From NCBI GenBank assembly GCA_030280995.1, contig JASXTE010000015.1:18242001-18306000 (forward strand): 64,000 nucleotides of DNA, given 5' to 3'. This document shows positions 19,359-31,857 of this stretch, in pieces. Under the pieces are notes generated by a model, which worked only from the letters and a program-made list of their open reading frames with translations, made no database searches and was not told the DNA's origin. Made by a program: the position numbers and the translations under genes. This DNA is from Hemileia vastatrix. Lineage: Eukaryota > Basidiomycota > Pucciniomycetes > Pucciniales > Zaghouaniaceae. Numbering within the stretch: the first letter of the stretch is position 1; the number at the start of each line of letters is the position of its first letter.

Positions 19359-22300
19359 ATGACTGACCAAAGTGTTTCTGCTGCACGTGAAGAGGCACTG
19401 GACTTAATTAATTATGATGAGGCTACTTCTGTGAGTTCTCCTCTAACAAGAAAAATATCTCAAATTAATCAATCCTTGCCCCAAACAGGATGTGGAGATG
19501 GAAGAAGTGGAAATCCTGATAGAAAAAACTCAGGATCAGAAACCTGTAACAAACCCCCCAGAAGAGCTTCCAAAAGGCTTCAGAAAATAAAAGATGCCAT
19601 TGCCTCAACAGGTAAAGAGTCTGTCAACACACATAAAGGAACTAAGGACAGAAAACTTGAGAGTGAGGGCAAGAGTAGATGCTCTGAAAGAAAAGGTAAG
19701 AATGATAGATGCCTTTCTTCAAGAGAAGAGGAAACCTCATCCCCCCAGGAATCATCAACAATTGGCTCCCCAGCAGCCAGAGAAAGTGGAAGTATCCAAG
19801 TGGCAGTGGGATTGGCTAAACACTCAGTGGGACTACCTGTCTCAAAATCAGTGTCAGTTGCCTCAAGCAGGTCCGTCAAGACCCAGACAAGTCAACCGCA
19901 CACCTCCTCACCCCTATCAAGGAGGCAAAAGAAGAAAATCCAATATGGTCTTGCCCAGAAAACCTTGGTAAGCCCCTCTAAGGATTCTCAAGTGCCATTT
20001 CTTGTAGCTGATTCTGTTCCTTCAGGTAAATCTGAGAGGGAGATGAAGCCTTAAGACCAGTAGAGACTGGGAGTAGTAGACAAATCACTCATGTCTCTAA
20101 TCCTTTACTTTTAATTGCTACTTCAATGATTAACCTTGATATGGCTGTAATTGATGAAACTCTTGATCCTGAGTTTTATGAGAGTCTGGAAAGTTACTCT
20201 GTTTCCTTATTGAGAAACACTCCAGATGTAGCAAAGATTAATGATGAGTATTTGAGAGACATTATTGTAAAGCAGAATCATATTATGAACAATATTCAAT
20301 TAACTCAGAATTTTAATGGCTTATTAACTGAGCAAGGGTATCAATCATTAAGGAGTGAATTGCAGAAAGTCTCTGATGATTCGTTTAATTATAAAGCAAC
20401 TCATGAAAAGAAGGTTGCTTTGTGGCAAAATATCAAAAATAATTTGTCCAAATTAAAAGACACTGTATCTATCTGTTGTCAGGAGCTGGAGATACATAAG
20501 ATGAATCTGAAGAGATTGAATGACCATTATTCATCTTTTCAAAATAAAAATCAGTTATCTTTTGCAACAATCAATGAGAGTTTATCTAGTCTTCGAAGAA
20601 TGAAAACAAGATTAACAACCATTGAAGAGAAATTGAACTCATTGTTGAATGACCAAAAATATTCTGACATCTCTTTAAAGAAAAATATTGTGCAGGATGC
20701 TCAAACATTACCTGTGGCTAGTTCATCTACAGTAAAAATAGTTCCAGAGATACCTGTTGATACCACTGAGTTTCCATCAAAAATTGATGATGCACCAGGA
20801 TCTTCAACAGAGCAATTGAACAATGAGATTACAGCCCAATAGGAGAAGTTACAGCTGCTTCTTACTCAGAAACAAGCTAGTACTAAGGAGAATCTTTCAA
20901 ATCAAAAGAATTGGCCAAAACTTGACCAATACCCAACATTTGATGGTGATTCTTCTTCTGATTGGCAACAATTCATTTGCAGAATTGATAACTTAATAAA
21001 CTCTTACAAAATCCCAGATGAGGAAGTTGTGTCTAAGTTAATTTCTTTATTTACCAATGTAGCCCTAATGTGGTATGAATCTGTCCTCTTAGATGGGAAT
21101 GATTACTCATGGGAAGATTGGAAAAAATTAATTAAAGCACAATTTGGAGGCTCCAAGTTTAGGATGGCTCAACAAAGGCAATATGAGGAAACTAAATATA
21201 GTTCTTCTACTGATAAACCTATTGAATTCTTAATGAAACTTGTAAAAATATTAAGAGCTAAGAACCCAAAAATGGAGTTTGAGTTATGGAAGGACAGGAT
21301 CCTTTATAAATTACCAATGTCTTTGAGAGACATGATTGTGGCTAGGACTGAGTTCACCAGAGAACCTTCTTCTTTCATTTATACTTGTAATGAGACTCTT
21401 CTAAAAAACAAGTATGATGATAAAAGATTCTTTCCTTGAACCACTTGGGAGATACCCTCAACTTACCAACAGAAACCTCTGGAAATGTTTGTGAAGCCTT
21501 CTGCCCCTGTTTCACCTAAAAATTATGCAAAAAAACTTGCTTCAAATGCAACAAACCTTGGCAGAAGGGCCATGTTTGTGACAAGAAGATAAATTTTGTA
21601 GAACAAAAAGAGGAGCATGCTGATGACACAGTAGCACTGGATGATACTTCAAGTGAATGTGCCAGCAATATTTTATATGAATCTCCACAAGAAATCTTGA
21701 TGCTGGAAGAAGATATTCATTATTTAAATACTATTGATATTGATAATAATGATTTATCTAGAGTTGAGGATGCTGAGATCATAATGAAAATTGAGGATAG
21801 CTCAATTATTATTGCCCCTCTCAAGGCACAAGTCTTGATTAATGGAACCAGCATTGAAGTTGTTCTGAATTCTGGAGCTGGAGGAAGTGTAGTATCTGAA
21901 AAAGCACTTGCTTCAGTGGATCAAGACTATAAATCAAAACTTACGCCTATCATTTCTGAAAATTGGAGAGGTTATGGCTCTGTTTTGTCCCCCATTGGTA
22001 AATACAAAGCCACAGTGTTTTTTAAATACAACCATGGTTTTGTAAGAGCTATTTGTAATTTTATTGTCATGAAAAATGATAACTTAAGCAGTTGGTTTAT
22101 TATAGGGAATAATATTTTAACCAAGTATGGCATAAAATTTGATCCTTCATGCCTATGTTTCACAATGGGGATGAATGAGAAGAGAAAATTTAAGATTTCC
22201 TCCCCTAAAAGATTATCAAAACCAGAATTGAACACATTTAATTCTGTAGCTTAATAAAAAGGAAGATCTACAAAAGAAATGCATGCCCTTATGTCTGAAA

Positions 22301-25300
22301 TTGACAATGCCTCTTTTGGAGAACAACTTTCTGGCGAGGATAAAGATTCCATCATTAACTTGATAAAGTCTTTTCCTATGGCCTTTGCTCATGGGTCACA
22401 TGAACTGGAATTAGTTAAAGAGGAAATTAAACTTTAATTGTCTTGTCCATTAACTGATATACCACCTAGTTTAAAAAAGAAGCCTTATCCTGCTTCTCCC
22501 ACAAAGAGAGAAGATATTGAAGACAATATCTCTACCCTTTTAAGAATGAATATTATTGAAAAGGTAGTTGAAACACCTAAATATTGTGTTATCTCACCTG
22601 TCCTAATTTCTTATGAGAAAGATAATGGCAGGTTATGTTGTGATTATAGAGCACTAAATACTTATACTGTTGATGATATCTACCCTTTACCTAGAATTAG
22701 CTCTATACATGCTACTTTAAAGGGTGCTAAATATATCAGCTGCTTGGATGGTAACAAGGGATATCACCAGGTACCTGTTGAGAAAAACTCTCAGAATTTT
22801 CTGATGATTGCTACTCATATGGGTACTTATAAGTATATTAGGATGCCATTTGTCCCTAAAAATACCCCTTCAGTTTTCCAAAAAATTCATGGATAACACA
22901 TTCCATCATGAGATAATTGAAGGATGGCTGATGGTTTATATTGATGATATCATTATATTCTCAAAAACATTTGAGGACCATCTTAACCACCTGTGTAAAG
23001 TGTTCCAGAAAGTGGATGAGATAAATATGACACTTGCTTTGAAGAAATTTAAATTTGGTTTGCATTCTTTAAAAGTTTTTGGTCATGTTGTTTCATGCTT
23101 ACAGATATGTGTTGACGAAAACAAAGTGGCATCCATAAAACAGGTGAAGGCTCCTACCCAGTTAGAGAGCTCCACAGTTTTTTGGGAATGTGTGGATACT
23201 ATAGACAGTACTTTAAAAATTACCAAGTCATAGCTTTACCCCTTACCCAATTAACTAGAAAGGATGTTGCTTTTCTCTGGAATTGTGAAAGAGAAAGAGC
23301 CTTTGACACTATGAAACACTGTTTGATGTCAGCACCAATTCTTGCTTTACCTGACTTTAATCAACCATTTGTTTTGTACACTGATGCCAGCTTCATTGGT
23401 CTTGGTGCTGTTCTCCATCAAAAACAAGTGAAAATGATAAAGTTTCAGAAGTAGTAATTTGTTATATTTTGAGAACCTTGAGAAATAGTGAATAGAATAT
23501 GGTGCTAATCAATTGGAATGTTTAGCTGTAGTATGGGCTCTAGAGAAGCTACATTTTTACCTAGATGACCAGAAATTTGAACTTGTCACTGACTGCAGTG
23601 CAGTTAAATCCCTTTTAAACTTGAAAAAACCAAACATACATATGTTCAGATGGCAGTTGGCTGTTCAAGAATACAGAGGGAGAATGAAAATTATTCATAG
23701 GGCTGGTATTGTTCACTCAAATGTGGATATGTTATCAAGGTTACCTTTACCAAATGATGACTCTAATCCTGCTTATGATCCTGAGGATGAAATTATTCAT
23801 ATACATGGAATATATGTGGTTGAGATAGAGGAAGAGCTATTACAGCTTATTCTGGATTCATATATTAAGGACACGGACTTGAAAAAGTTATGCACCATAT
23901 TAAATGATCCAAAGAATGCTTCAATAGAAGCATTAATTATAACCCTTCCACCAAAGTACCAGAAGGCTTTGGAAAAATGTAAATTTTCTATAGATGAAGT
24001 ATATCTATACTATAGAAGAAAGTTGAGTAATGTTATTGTTATTCCTCCTTCTATGAGAGAAATCATCTTGAAAATTTGTCATGATGACATATTGGCTGGA
24101 CATTTTGATCTTGAAAAAAAATGATCAGAATTAAGAACACTGCTTGATGGGTTAATATGTCTGAAGACACCAAACTTTATGTTGAATCCTGTGATTCTTG
24201 CCAAAAATCAAAAAGATTGACTGGTAGAAGATCAGGATTAATGCAACATATTGAACCTCCTGATGCACAATGGCATATAATAAACATGGATTTTGTAACA
24301 GAATTACCTATTGCTAGAAAAGAAATTATAACTCTTGTTGGGTTATTGTGGAAAGATTCACAAAAATGTGTAAATTTATCCCTACCCACAAGGATGTTTC
24401 CACTAAAGAATTAGCTTTCTTATGGTGGTCTTTTATGTTTAATACTGCTGGTTTTCCTAAAGCCATAATCTCTGACAGAGACCCTAAATTTAATTCTGAA
24501 TTTTTGATGTCTCTGATGGATGTTTGTGGTTGTGATCTGAAACTTTCTACTGCTCATCATCCACAGACTGATGGCTTAGCTGAAAGAATTATTCAGACTT
24601 TTGAGGACATGATAAGAAGGTATTGTGCCTTTGGTCTTGAGTATAAAGATAATGACAGATTCACTCATGATTGGGTTACTTTACTTCCTGGGTTATAATT
24701 TGCTTATAATAGCACTGTTCATTCTGTTACTCAAAGAAAGCCTTTTGAGCTCTAGCTTGGATATGTTCCAAATACTCCTGCCCAAATTCTCAATAACAAA
24801 ATACCTAAATTGGATATAAATCCTGGTGTAAATTCTTTTCTTCATATGCAACAACTTTGCAGAAGTCATGCTCAACAATGTATTGAAAAATCATTTGAAT
24901 ATGAGAAGAAAAGATGGGACAAATCCCATAAAGAATACACTTTTAAAAAGGGTGATGAAGTGTTGATTTTTACAGTACACTTCAATTTACAAGGTAATAA
25001 CAAATTGAAAGACCCATTTGTTGGTCCATTTGTTTTCAGAAGAATGATTGGAGATAATGCAGTTGATGTTATATTGTATTCTCCATATGACAGAAAACAT
25101 CCTGTTTTTCCAATATATCTTCTGAAACCTTACACATCCAATAGTGATTTGTTTTCAAAAAGGAGTGGAAGACCAAAGAAAACCCCAAATGAAATCACTG
25201 AAACAGCAGAAATTGAAAAAATTCTAAATGACAGAATAGTCACTGCTGAAAAAGGTACAGAATACTTATTGAGATTCAAGAATAAATCATCTGAATATGA

Positions 25301-25370
25301 TTCTTGGATACCTGGGAAGGAGATATCTAATCTTCCTACTCTACAAAAAAAGTATAAAAAGAAAAAATGA
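19359..25370 (+). pseudogene. Broken Gag-Pol of chromovirus 2
   Basis: Pieces in order: N-terminus MTDQSVSAA (19359), Gag coiled-coil (20126-20842), capsid-like part (21029-21439), zinc knuckle CFKCNKPWQKGHVC in another frame (about 21541), protease (21697-22254), RT (22438-22896, continuing in another frame to 'YIDD' at about 22940), RNase H with 'YTDAS' (about 23380), integrase zinc finger (about 24080-24220), integrase core ('MDFVTELPI', 'SDRDPKF', 'DGLAERI'), and chromodomain (about 25200-25350, 'YLLRFKNKSSEYDSWIPG'). At least ten stops or shifts. In the protease the catalytic motif is NSGA instead of DTGA. It can no longer encode a working polyprotein. Confidence 0.92.
19594..19971 (+). 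pseudogene. Overlapping +1-frame ORF of chromovirus 2 (counterpart of 8074-8595)
   Basis: 125 codons in the +1 frame relative to gag. It reads as a helical Lys/Glu/Arg-rich stretch, a Gln/Pro stretch, 'KWQWDWLNTQW', 'HPYQGGKRRKS' and a final W. The same frame is open further upstream from about 19490 ('VEMEEVEILIEKTQD') apart from one TAA two codons before the 19594 ATG, which suggests that the intact ORF once began further upstream. Confidence 0.5.
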
Positions 25371-25406
25371 TAGCATTTTTTTTATTGTTTTTTCAGAGTG
25401 AGGGAG

Positions 25407-26181
25407 TGTCAGCCAGGCTACTAGACTTACCCAGTAAAATAATTGATTATCTTACAGAGGTGAAGCCACGCCTTTAAATCCTTATTAATAATTAATTATT
25501 AAACTACTTATGTATTACTTACAACTAACTAACTAAGTACACTAAGTAATGTAGATAATTAATAAAAATAAGTACTGTCCCATACATATTTTACTCCCTA
25601 ACACCATGCTCAATAATACAGATGAGAGGGAATAAAAATAGTATTAAAATAGAATAAAAATATAAAAAATTCAAATTCCTTTATTAAGAAATTTAAATTT
25701 CCATTGAATATACATTTTAAATCAATTATTTTGTATTAAATGTGACAAACCAAGGGAACTAAAACAGATATCTCTCTTGACGTACCATTTATTATAGTTT
25801 TTATAATTTCACATACTCTCTCTATTTAAGTTTTTCCTCTCATATCCTTGTATTAGGAGATATTAATTCAGTGTTTTTTTTCTCACATTTTGCCTATAAA
25901 AGGCCCTTCCTTTTTGTACTTTTGATTCATTCTTTACTACTTACAAATCTTACAATAAAATAAATTAAATCCTTTATTTCTATATCTTACAACATTAGTA
26001 CTTACATCACCGTAATTCTAATCTATAATTTATATTAATATTTGACTTTACCTCTTATAACTTGAGTAAAATAATCAAAGAGATTAAGAAATACGTACTT
26101 GCCTTTTGAAAGTCCATTTAACCACTAAAACTCCTTGTATAGCCCTCGAGTAAATCTTCTAGAACAAAGGACCCCTTGACA
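25407..26181 (+). repeat. 3' LTR of chromovirus 2
   Basis: 775 bp, preceded by the purine tract AGAGTGAGGGAG (25395-25406). Ends CCTTGACA. Confidence 0.9.
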
Positions 26182-26640
26182 CGGACCTTCAATCCAGATG
26201 ATGTCACTGCCATCTTCAGCTATTACAGAACTTTTAGGGCTCATCATCTCCCCATGGAGTCCACTTCAAGAAGTTTCAACAATTAGATCTCCAGTAAGGA
26301 CCCTCTATCAAAATTAATGATATCATGAGCCCATACCATAAATAGAGAAAACAGATAAAAGCAGATACCATAAAAAACATGTAAAATAACTCATCCAAAG
26401 AGTATATAATGAAACACAAAGCATATAATTGAACCAAATTAACTTTCCAAGCCCCCAAAACATCTCCAAGAATCCATATTAACCCATTAATCATATCCCA
26501 ACTTATAAACACATGGCAAAATGTAAGAGGACTTGTAGGCAAGTTGCTTTTTTGTCCCTCAGACTTCCCCCAGAGTAACTTTAGTAGTAACTTCACCAGT
26601 CCCACAAGGAGTGTGAAAATTACTAAAATCATTCTCAAAA
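26182..26640 (-). repeat. Reversed fragment of a chromovirus-1-type LTR
   Basis: On the minus strand it aligns with 6860-7190 of the chromovirus 1 LTR ('gacatcatctggattgaaggtc', 'gagggtccttactgga'). The match runs across the ends of the open frame in both copies. It is about 75-80% alike by eye, so a different subfamily or an old copy. Confidence 0.75.
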
Positions 26641-27264
26641 TTTATTTTGACACAAATTAAAAAGGAGCTTACCAGTTTTTGACATTATTTGGTGTTCCAG
26701 AGAAGGTTAGGACCATTTTCTTGAATCCAATCACTTCCAATCGCTTCTAAAACCCTAATTGATCACTCATGTTTTCCTGCTTCATCAATATTCCAACTAT
26801 TTAATCCCATGATTTTGAGCTGAGTCTCTCTCCTATTAATCTAAATATGCTCTTATATTTAACTCTGCACTCATGCACTGTGATTCTCCTTTCCAAACAC
26901 AAGCTCCAAAGAAAAATACCCAGTTATAGCTTATCTAGATATTTTCATTTTTTTTAATTTTTTAATTTCTTGAATTTCAAAGAAATTGATTGGAAACTTA
27001 GACTAACCTATATATTCTAAATTTTTTGACTTTGTGACTCTTTAATTCTTTTTTTATAAGAAAATGGCAGTTTTAACTACTGAAGATATTTTTACTATCA
27101 TTTTGTTTTATGAATGTCACAGGATCATTAACTTTCTGTTTAAAATTCTCTATATTTTTTCTTCTTTTTTTTATTTACTTTTCTTCTTTATCTTTTTTTC
27201 CTTTAATCAATTTTGATCAGTTGTATCAAAATAATCAATTGGGAGTTTAAAATTTCTAAGATTA
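26641..27264. other. Non-coding stretch, nothing recognised
   Basis: AT-rich with T- and C-rich runs, no convincing ORF and no match that I could see to the other elements of the window. Confidence 0.4.
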
Positions 27265-27310
27265 TTCACCACGGGAAATCTAGGGGTGAATTTCTAGCAA
27301 TCCCCTCTCT
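27265..27310 (+). repeat. End of a DNA-transposon-like repeat (family T), decayed
   Basis: TTCACCACG at the left, a G-rich run, then a decayed palindrome around TTCTAGCAA closed by CCCC. Better copies are at 45015 and 51784. The following 250 bp share words with 45100-45270 such as 'gatctaac' and 'taagctt'. Confidence 0.6.
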
Positions 27311-27839
27311 TTAAATTTAGAGTGTCCCTTAAATATGCCAGGTTTATGAATACTTTATAAACATAAGTAAATTAGAGTTAGATTTACATTTATTCTCAGA
27401 TTGATTATAGACAGAATATCAACTGATTCCAAATTATGCACAAGTTGATCCTCCAGAACTTGATTTTGGTCCTCTGATGAGAACAAGTTGAGCACAAATT
27501 GATCTAACCTAAGCTTATGCATATATAATAATTCAGGATACTTGCTCTTTTAAATTTGATAATAAAAAAAATATTGATGAATTTATATAAGAAAAATTAT
27601 TATGTAAGATATTAAATTATAAATTTAGGCATCATAGGAGGGCACATAATAGAACTTAATTATACTATGTGACACCTTAATACTGTATCACGCAGTTTGA
27701 AACATTTAAAACAAAATGAGTCATGATGGGCAATGAAATTGCTTGGACAGACTCTTTCAAAATTAATACTGACCATAATACACAAGTATGAAACCTTGGC
27801 ATCTATCCAATAAAAGATTTTCCTTCTGATAAATGGATT

Positions 27840-30513
27840 TTTCTCAGTTACTACCTGCTGAAAAGTGTACTTCTGAGGTTTGTCTGACCTTCAGGGGGTA
27901 ATTTGGCCACATCACACTACTTCTATTACCATGATTGACCAAAACATCATCCTCATTCCCATCTAAAGAGTTGATATCATCTGACTGTGGCTGATTAAAG
28001 AGGTCCACCACAAGTTTAGCCAAAATTTTGGTGAACACTTTTTTGATGGATAGTGACTAACTGGTGCTTTCGGAAATTGTCCACCTCAAGTTAGGATAAA
28101 CTTCAGGAGCATAAATTTATTATGAATACCAAATTAACTGAAGAATACTTTTGCCCTAGCTACTCTGCATCATAAAAGTGTCCAACTGAGGTTTAGCCAT
28201 AATTCAGGTAGACACTTTTGGAAAGGCACAGTCTGATGGGTTTAAAATCTATATATGGCAATAAGTATCAGTTTTTTATCAACATGGAACTAGAATTAAT
28301 TTAATATGGCCAAAGTGTCCACCTGAAGTTTGGCCAAAATACAGGTGGAAATTTTTATGAGGATTACATGATGAAATGAAGAAGACTTGCAATTACTTTC
28401 CATCATAAAATTTTCAAACTTAAGTTTATCAAAAATTGTGGTGACACTTTTGCCAGATCCATTCATATGGGATCAACTCTCTATATGGCAATGAGAATCA
28501 ATTTTTAGTCAATCATGGCATTAGAAGTAATTTTATATGGAAAAACTTTCCACCTGATTTTTGGACAAAAATAAGTTGGAAATGTTTATGAGGAATACTA
28601 GATTAACTAAAGAAGACCTTCACCCTACTACTGTCCATCATAAAAGTGTCCACCAGAAGAATTCTCAAACTTGTGGTTGACACCTTTGGCCTGGTCCAGC
28701 CATATGGGATCGATTCTGCATATGGAAATGAGGATTTAATTTGGTCAATCATGGTACTAGAAGTAATTTGATATATATAAAGTGTCCAACTAAATATTGG
28801 AAAAAAATCAGTTGAAAAATTCATTTAGTTTTTCAAAAAATCAAATTAAGTAAAATTTTATTCCTGATGATGCCCATTTTATCCAACACCTCTTCTGAGC
28901 CTTGAAAGTAGGCATTTAGCTTGAATTTTGAATTTCATATAAAATCTCTATTATTCAACCTATTTCTTTTTATCGCTTTTTTTTCTTTTAGATATCAATT
29001 AATTTTATGTAAAACAAATCATTTTCATATTTTTTTATCTGTATTTAATAGAATTATTAAAGTTTTAATATCACCCTGTAAGCATTTGGCACATGTTTTT
29101 TTGCTATAATAATAAAAATAATAATATACTGGTAACAAAAAATTGATCAAATGATAAAATATTAATAAACCAGAAAGATCAAATACCAGTGGATATGTTT
29201 TAAAAAAATACCAGTTGCACTGAAGAAGAGCTGCACCCTAGATACTCACCATCAAAAAAGTGTCCAGCACAAGTTCGGCCGAACTTGTGCTGGACACTTT
29301 TGGTCAGTTGCAGTCATATGAGATCAATTCTCGCTATGGCAATGAAAAAAAATTTTTGGATAAAAAACTTCACTAGAAGTAGTTTTACATAGCCAAATTT
29401 TCTACCTAGATTTCATCCAAACCACAGGTGCACAATTTTTTATCTTTGAAAAAAAGTCAATTTAGTACAATTTATCTCTGATGGCTCTCATTCACTTCAA
29501 CACCTCTACTGGCCTTTGATAGTAGGAATATTACTTGGATTTCTTTTTTCATATTTGATCCCTTTAACTTAATTTTTTATTCCTAATATTGCTTTTGGAT
29601 ATCAATTAATAATTTTTAAAATAAACTATTTTCATATTTTTATACATTTATTTAATAATATTATAAATGGCATAACATCACCTGGTATGCATTTGGCACA
29701 TGAGTTTTTTCTATACCTATAAAATTAATAATTTAATGGCGACCAAAAATTAATCAAATGATATTAATGAGTGAGGAACAAATATAAAATACCAGTAGAC
29801 ATGTTTGTAAGAAATACTAGATGAACTGAAGAAAAATTCTACCCTAGCTACTATACATTAAAAAAGTTTCCAGCACAAGTTCGGCCGAACTTGTGCTGGA
29901 CACTTATGGTCAGGTGCAGTCAGATGGGAGCAATTCTCTCTATGGAAATGAAGATAAATTTTTGATATAAAATTACACTAGAAGTAGTTTGATATGGCAA
30001 AATTTTCATGCTGAAGTTTTGGTAAAGCTCAAGTGGATTTTTTTTTTATTTTTACAAAAAAGAAAATTTAGTGCAAGTTTAGCCCTGATTGTTCTAATTT
30101 AATTCAACATCTCTTTTTTCTGTTTATGGCAGGAATTTAACTTGGATTTTGATTTTCATCTTTGATTTCTTTTATTTTACTTTATTCCTCTCATATTGCT
30201 TTTGGATAGAAGTTTATTTTTTGTAAAATAAATCATTTTCATATTTTTTTACCTTTATTTAATAATATTATAAAAGGTGTAACATCACCCAGTATTCATT
30301 TAGCACACAATTTTTTGCTACACTGATAATATTAATAATATAATGGTGAGAAAAAATTAATCAATAGATAAATATGAGTGAGGCACAAAGATTTAATAAC
30401 AGTGGAAATGTTTATAAGAAATTTCAGATGATTAAAAATGACTTGCACCCTGGATACTCTTCATCATAAAAGTGTCCAGCACAAGTTTGGCCGAACTTGT
30501 GATGGACACTTTT
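27840..30513. repeat. Tandem array of palindrome-bearing units, 606-bp period at its right end
   Basis: Near-perfect palindromes of 46 bp lie at 29256-29301, 29862-29907 and 30468-30513; their centres are exactly 606 bp apart. A decayed one lies one period earlier, near 28650. Each half reads AAAAGTGTCCAGCACAAG followed by TTCGG. The DNA between them is also repeated ('aagtagtttgatatgg', 'taacatcacc', 'catttggcac'). Further left (27840-28600) shorter, more diverged units with the same words recur. No ORF. The family C LTR at 30527 inserted just beyond the last palindrome. Confidence 0.88.
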
Positions 30514-30526
30514 GGTTGCATGCCGT

Positions 30527-31618
30527 TGTGGTCTTCCAACATTGGCAGGGGCCTTTGTTGTGTGATTTGGAGCTGTTTGTGCATGTCTTAATTGACATCT
30601 GTTAAGGAATTTGGTATTTTCCTGGTTTTATTCCGTGGATATTGGGTCTGTGGGTATGTGGGTACTATCAGTGGATAGCCCTGGTTTTTCTCTATATTTT
30701 ATGTCTTGTAGACATTTTTCATATTCTGAGTTTTAAGAGGTCATTTCCTCATTTTTCATTTATAAAAGATTGCTGTTTAATTTTTTTTTTGTGTTTTACG
30801 GGCTAACCTTAAGTCTTAGGGTTAAGTGCTTAGTACCATTTGATAGAGCTAATTTTTCTCTATATTTCATGTCTCAATGTTGTTATAGTGAAATTCCGTG
30901 TTTTAAAGGTTTTAGTAGTTGTAACTAATTTTTCAAAGTAGATTAGTGGTTTTTATTGGTTTTCTGGCTTCAGGGAGGCCGGGCCGCTTCAGGCGGCATC
31001 TCCGACGTCGGGCGGCCCGCCCGCCTCTGTTTTAGGAGGTTGGGGAGCGCTCCAGGAGGGTTTTTTATGCAATCTGGCAGGTACAGGCGCCAGATTGGTG
31101 GGTGCGCATGGGCTCTTTGTTAGTGGTCTGTGTGTACATAGTGAATAAGACAGTTTGGGGAAACCTTAATCATCATACAACCAACCGGAGGTGATCTTAT
31201 TGTTCCTCACTCAGTTTTCACTGTTTTCTGGCCACAATTGGCTGTGTTTGTTGCAAGTGAGTTCTTCATTTAACTTAACTTTAGCAACTGTTTTCTCTGT
31301 TATAGTCTTGCAAGCTATAGCAAGTATTATTGCTGTCTCTGGTGTGGATTTGCAGCCTACATCAAGTATCTTTGCTGTCTCTGGTGTGGACTTTGTTCTA
31401 CATTTTAGTTCTTTGGTCTGGTAGTCTATCTGGTGACTACTTTCTTGGCTCATCAAGCAGTCAAGTGTGTTTAAAAGGGGTCTTTAGCAAAACAGGAACC
31501 AACTTACTTTAGCAAGAAAATCTCACTTATTTTTCTAAAGGGACAGGGGATTTTCTCTCTGGTTTTTCTCCTACTCCCTTGGTCAAGGCCTATAGCTAGT
31601 ACTATAGGATTGTCTACA
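30527..31618 (+). repeat. 5' LTR of gag-only family C element
   Basis: 1092 bp, begins TGTGGTCTTCC and ends GTCTACA. Contains an unusually GC-rich block at about 30975-31025 with many CpG sites in otherwise AT-rich DNA. Confidence 0.93.
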
Positions 31619-31622
31619 TTTC

Positions 31623-31639
31623 TGGCGCCCAACGTGGGG
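31623..31639 (+). other. Primer binding site of gag-only family C element
   Basis: TGGCGCCCAACGTGGGG, four bases after the LTR, identical to the site at 37110-37126. The first eight bases are those of lysine-tRNA primer sites in retroviruses; the rest differs, so the tRNA is not assigned. Confidence 0.85.
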
Positions 31640-31857
31640 TACAAATCTGTTGGCTTTTTGGAATCTCTGTTGATCTAGGCTTCTCTCTTTGGTGGATCTC
31701 CTTTGGTTGATTTTGAATTTGATGCTATATCTCTTTGTGGTTGGTCTAGGGGTCTTCTTTTCTGTTGGTTTTGGTCCCTCCTAGGTCTGTAAGGCTACTG
31801 GGGGGGACTTTGGCTATCTTTGGTGGAGATTGGAGGCTGTAACTGGGAGTTGCTAGG

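Larger units (their letters stand above)
17737..26181 (+). mobile_element. Broken Ty3/gypsy chromovirus (chromovirus 2)
   Basis: LTRs at 17737-18528 and 25407-26181 (TGTCAGCC...TTGACA) enclose a Gag-Pol reading clearly related to chromovirus 1 but broken by many stops and shifts. The bases flanking it do not match (CTATA before, CGGAC after), and the right flank is a reversed fragment of a chromovirus-1-type LTR, so the original target duplication has been lost or rearranged. Confidence 0.93.
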
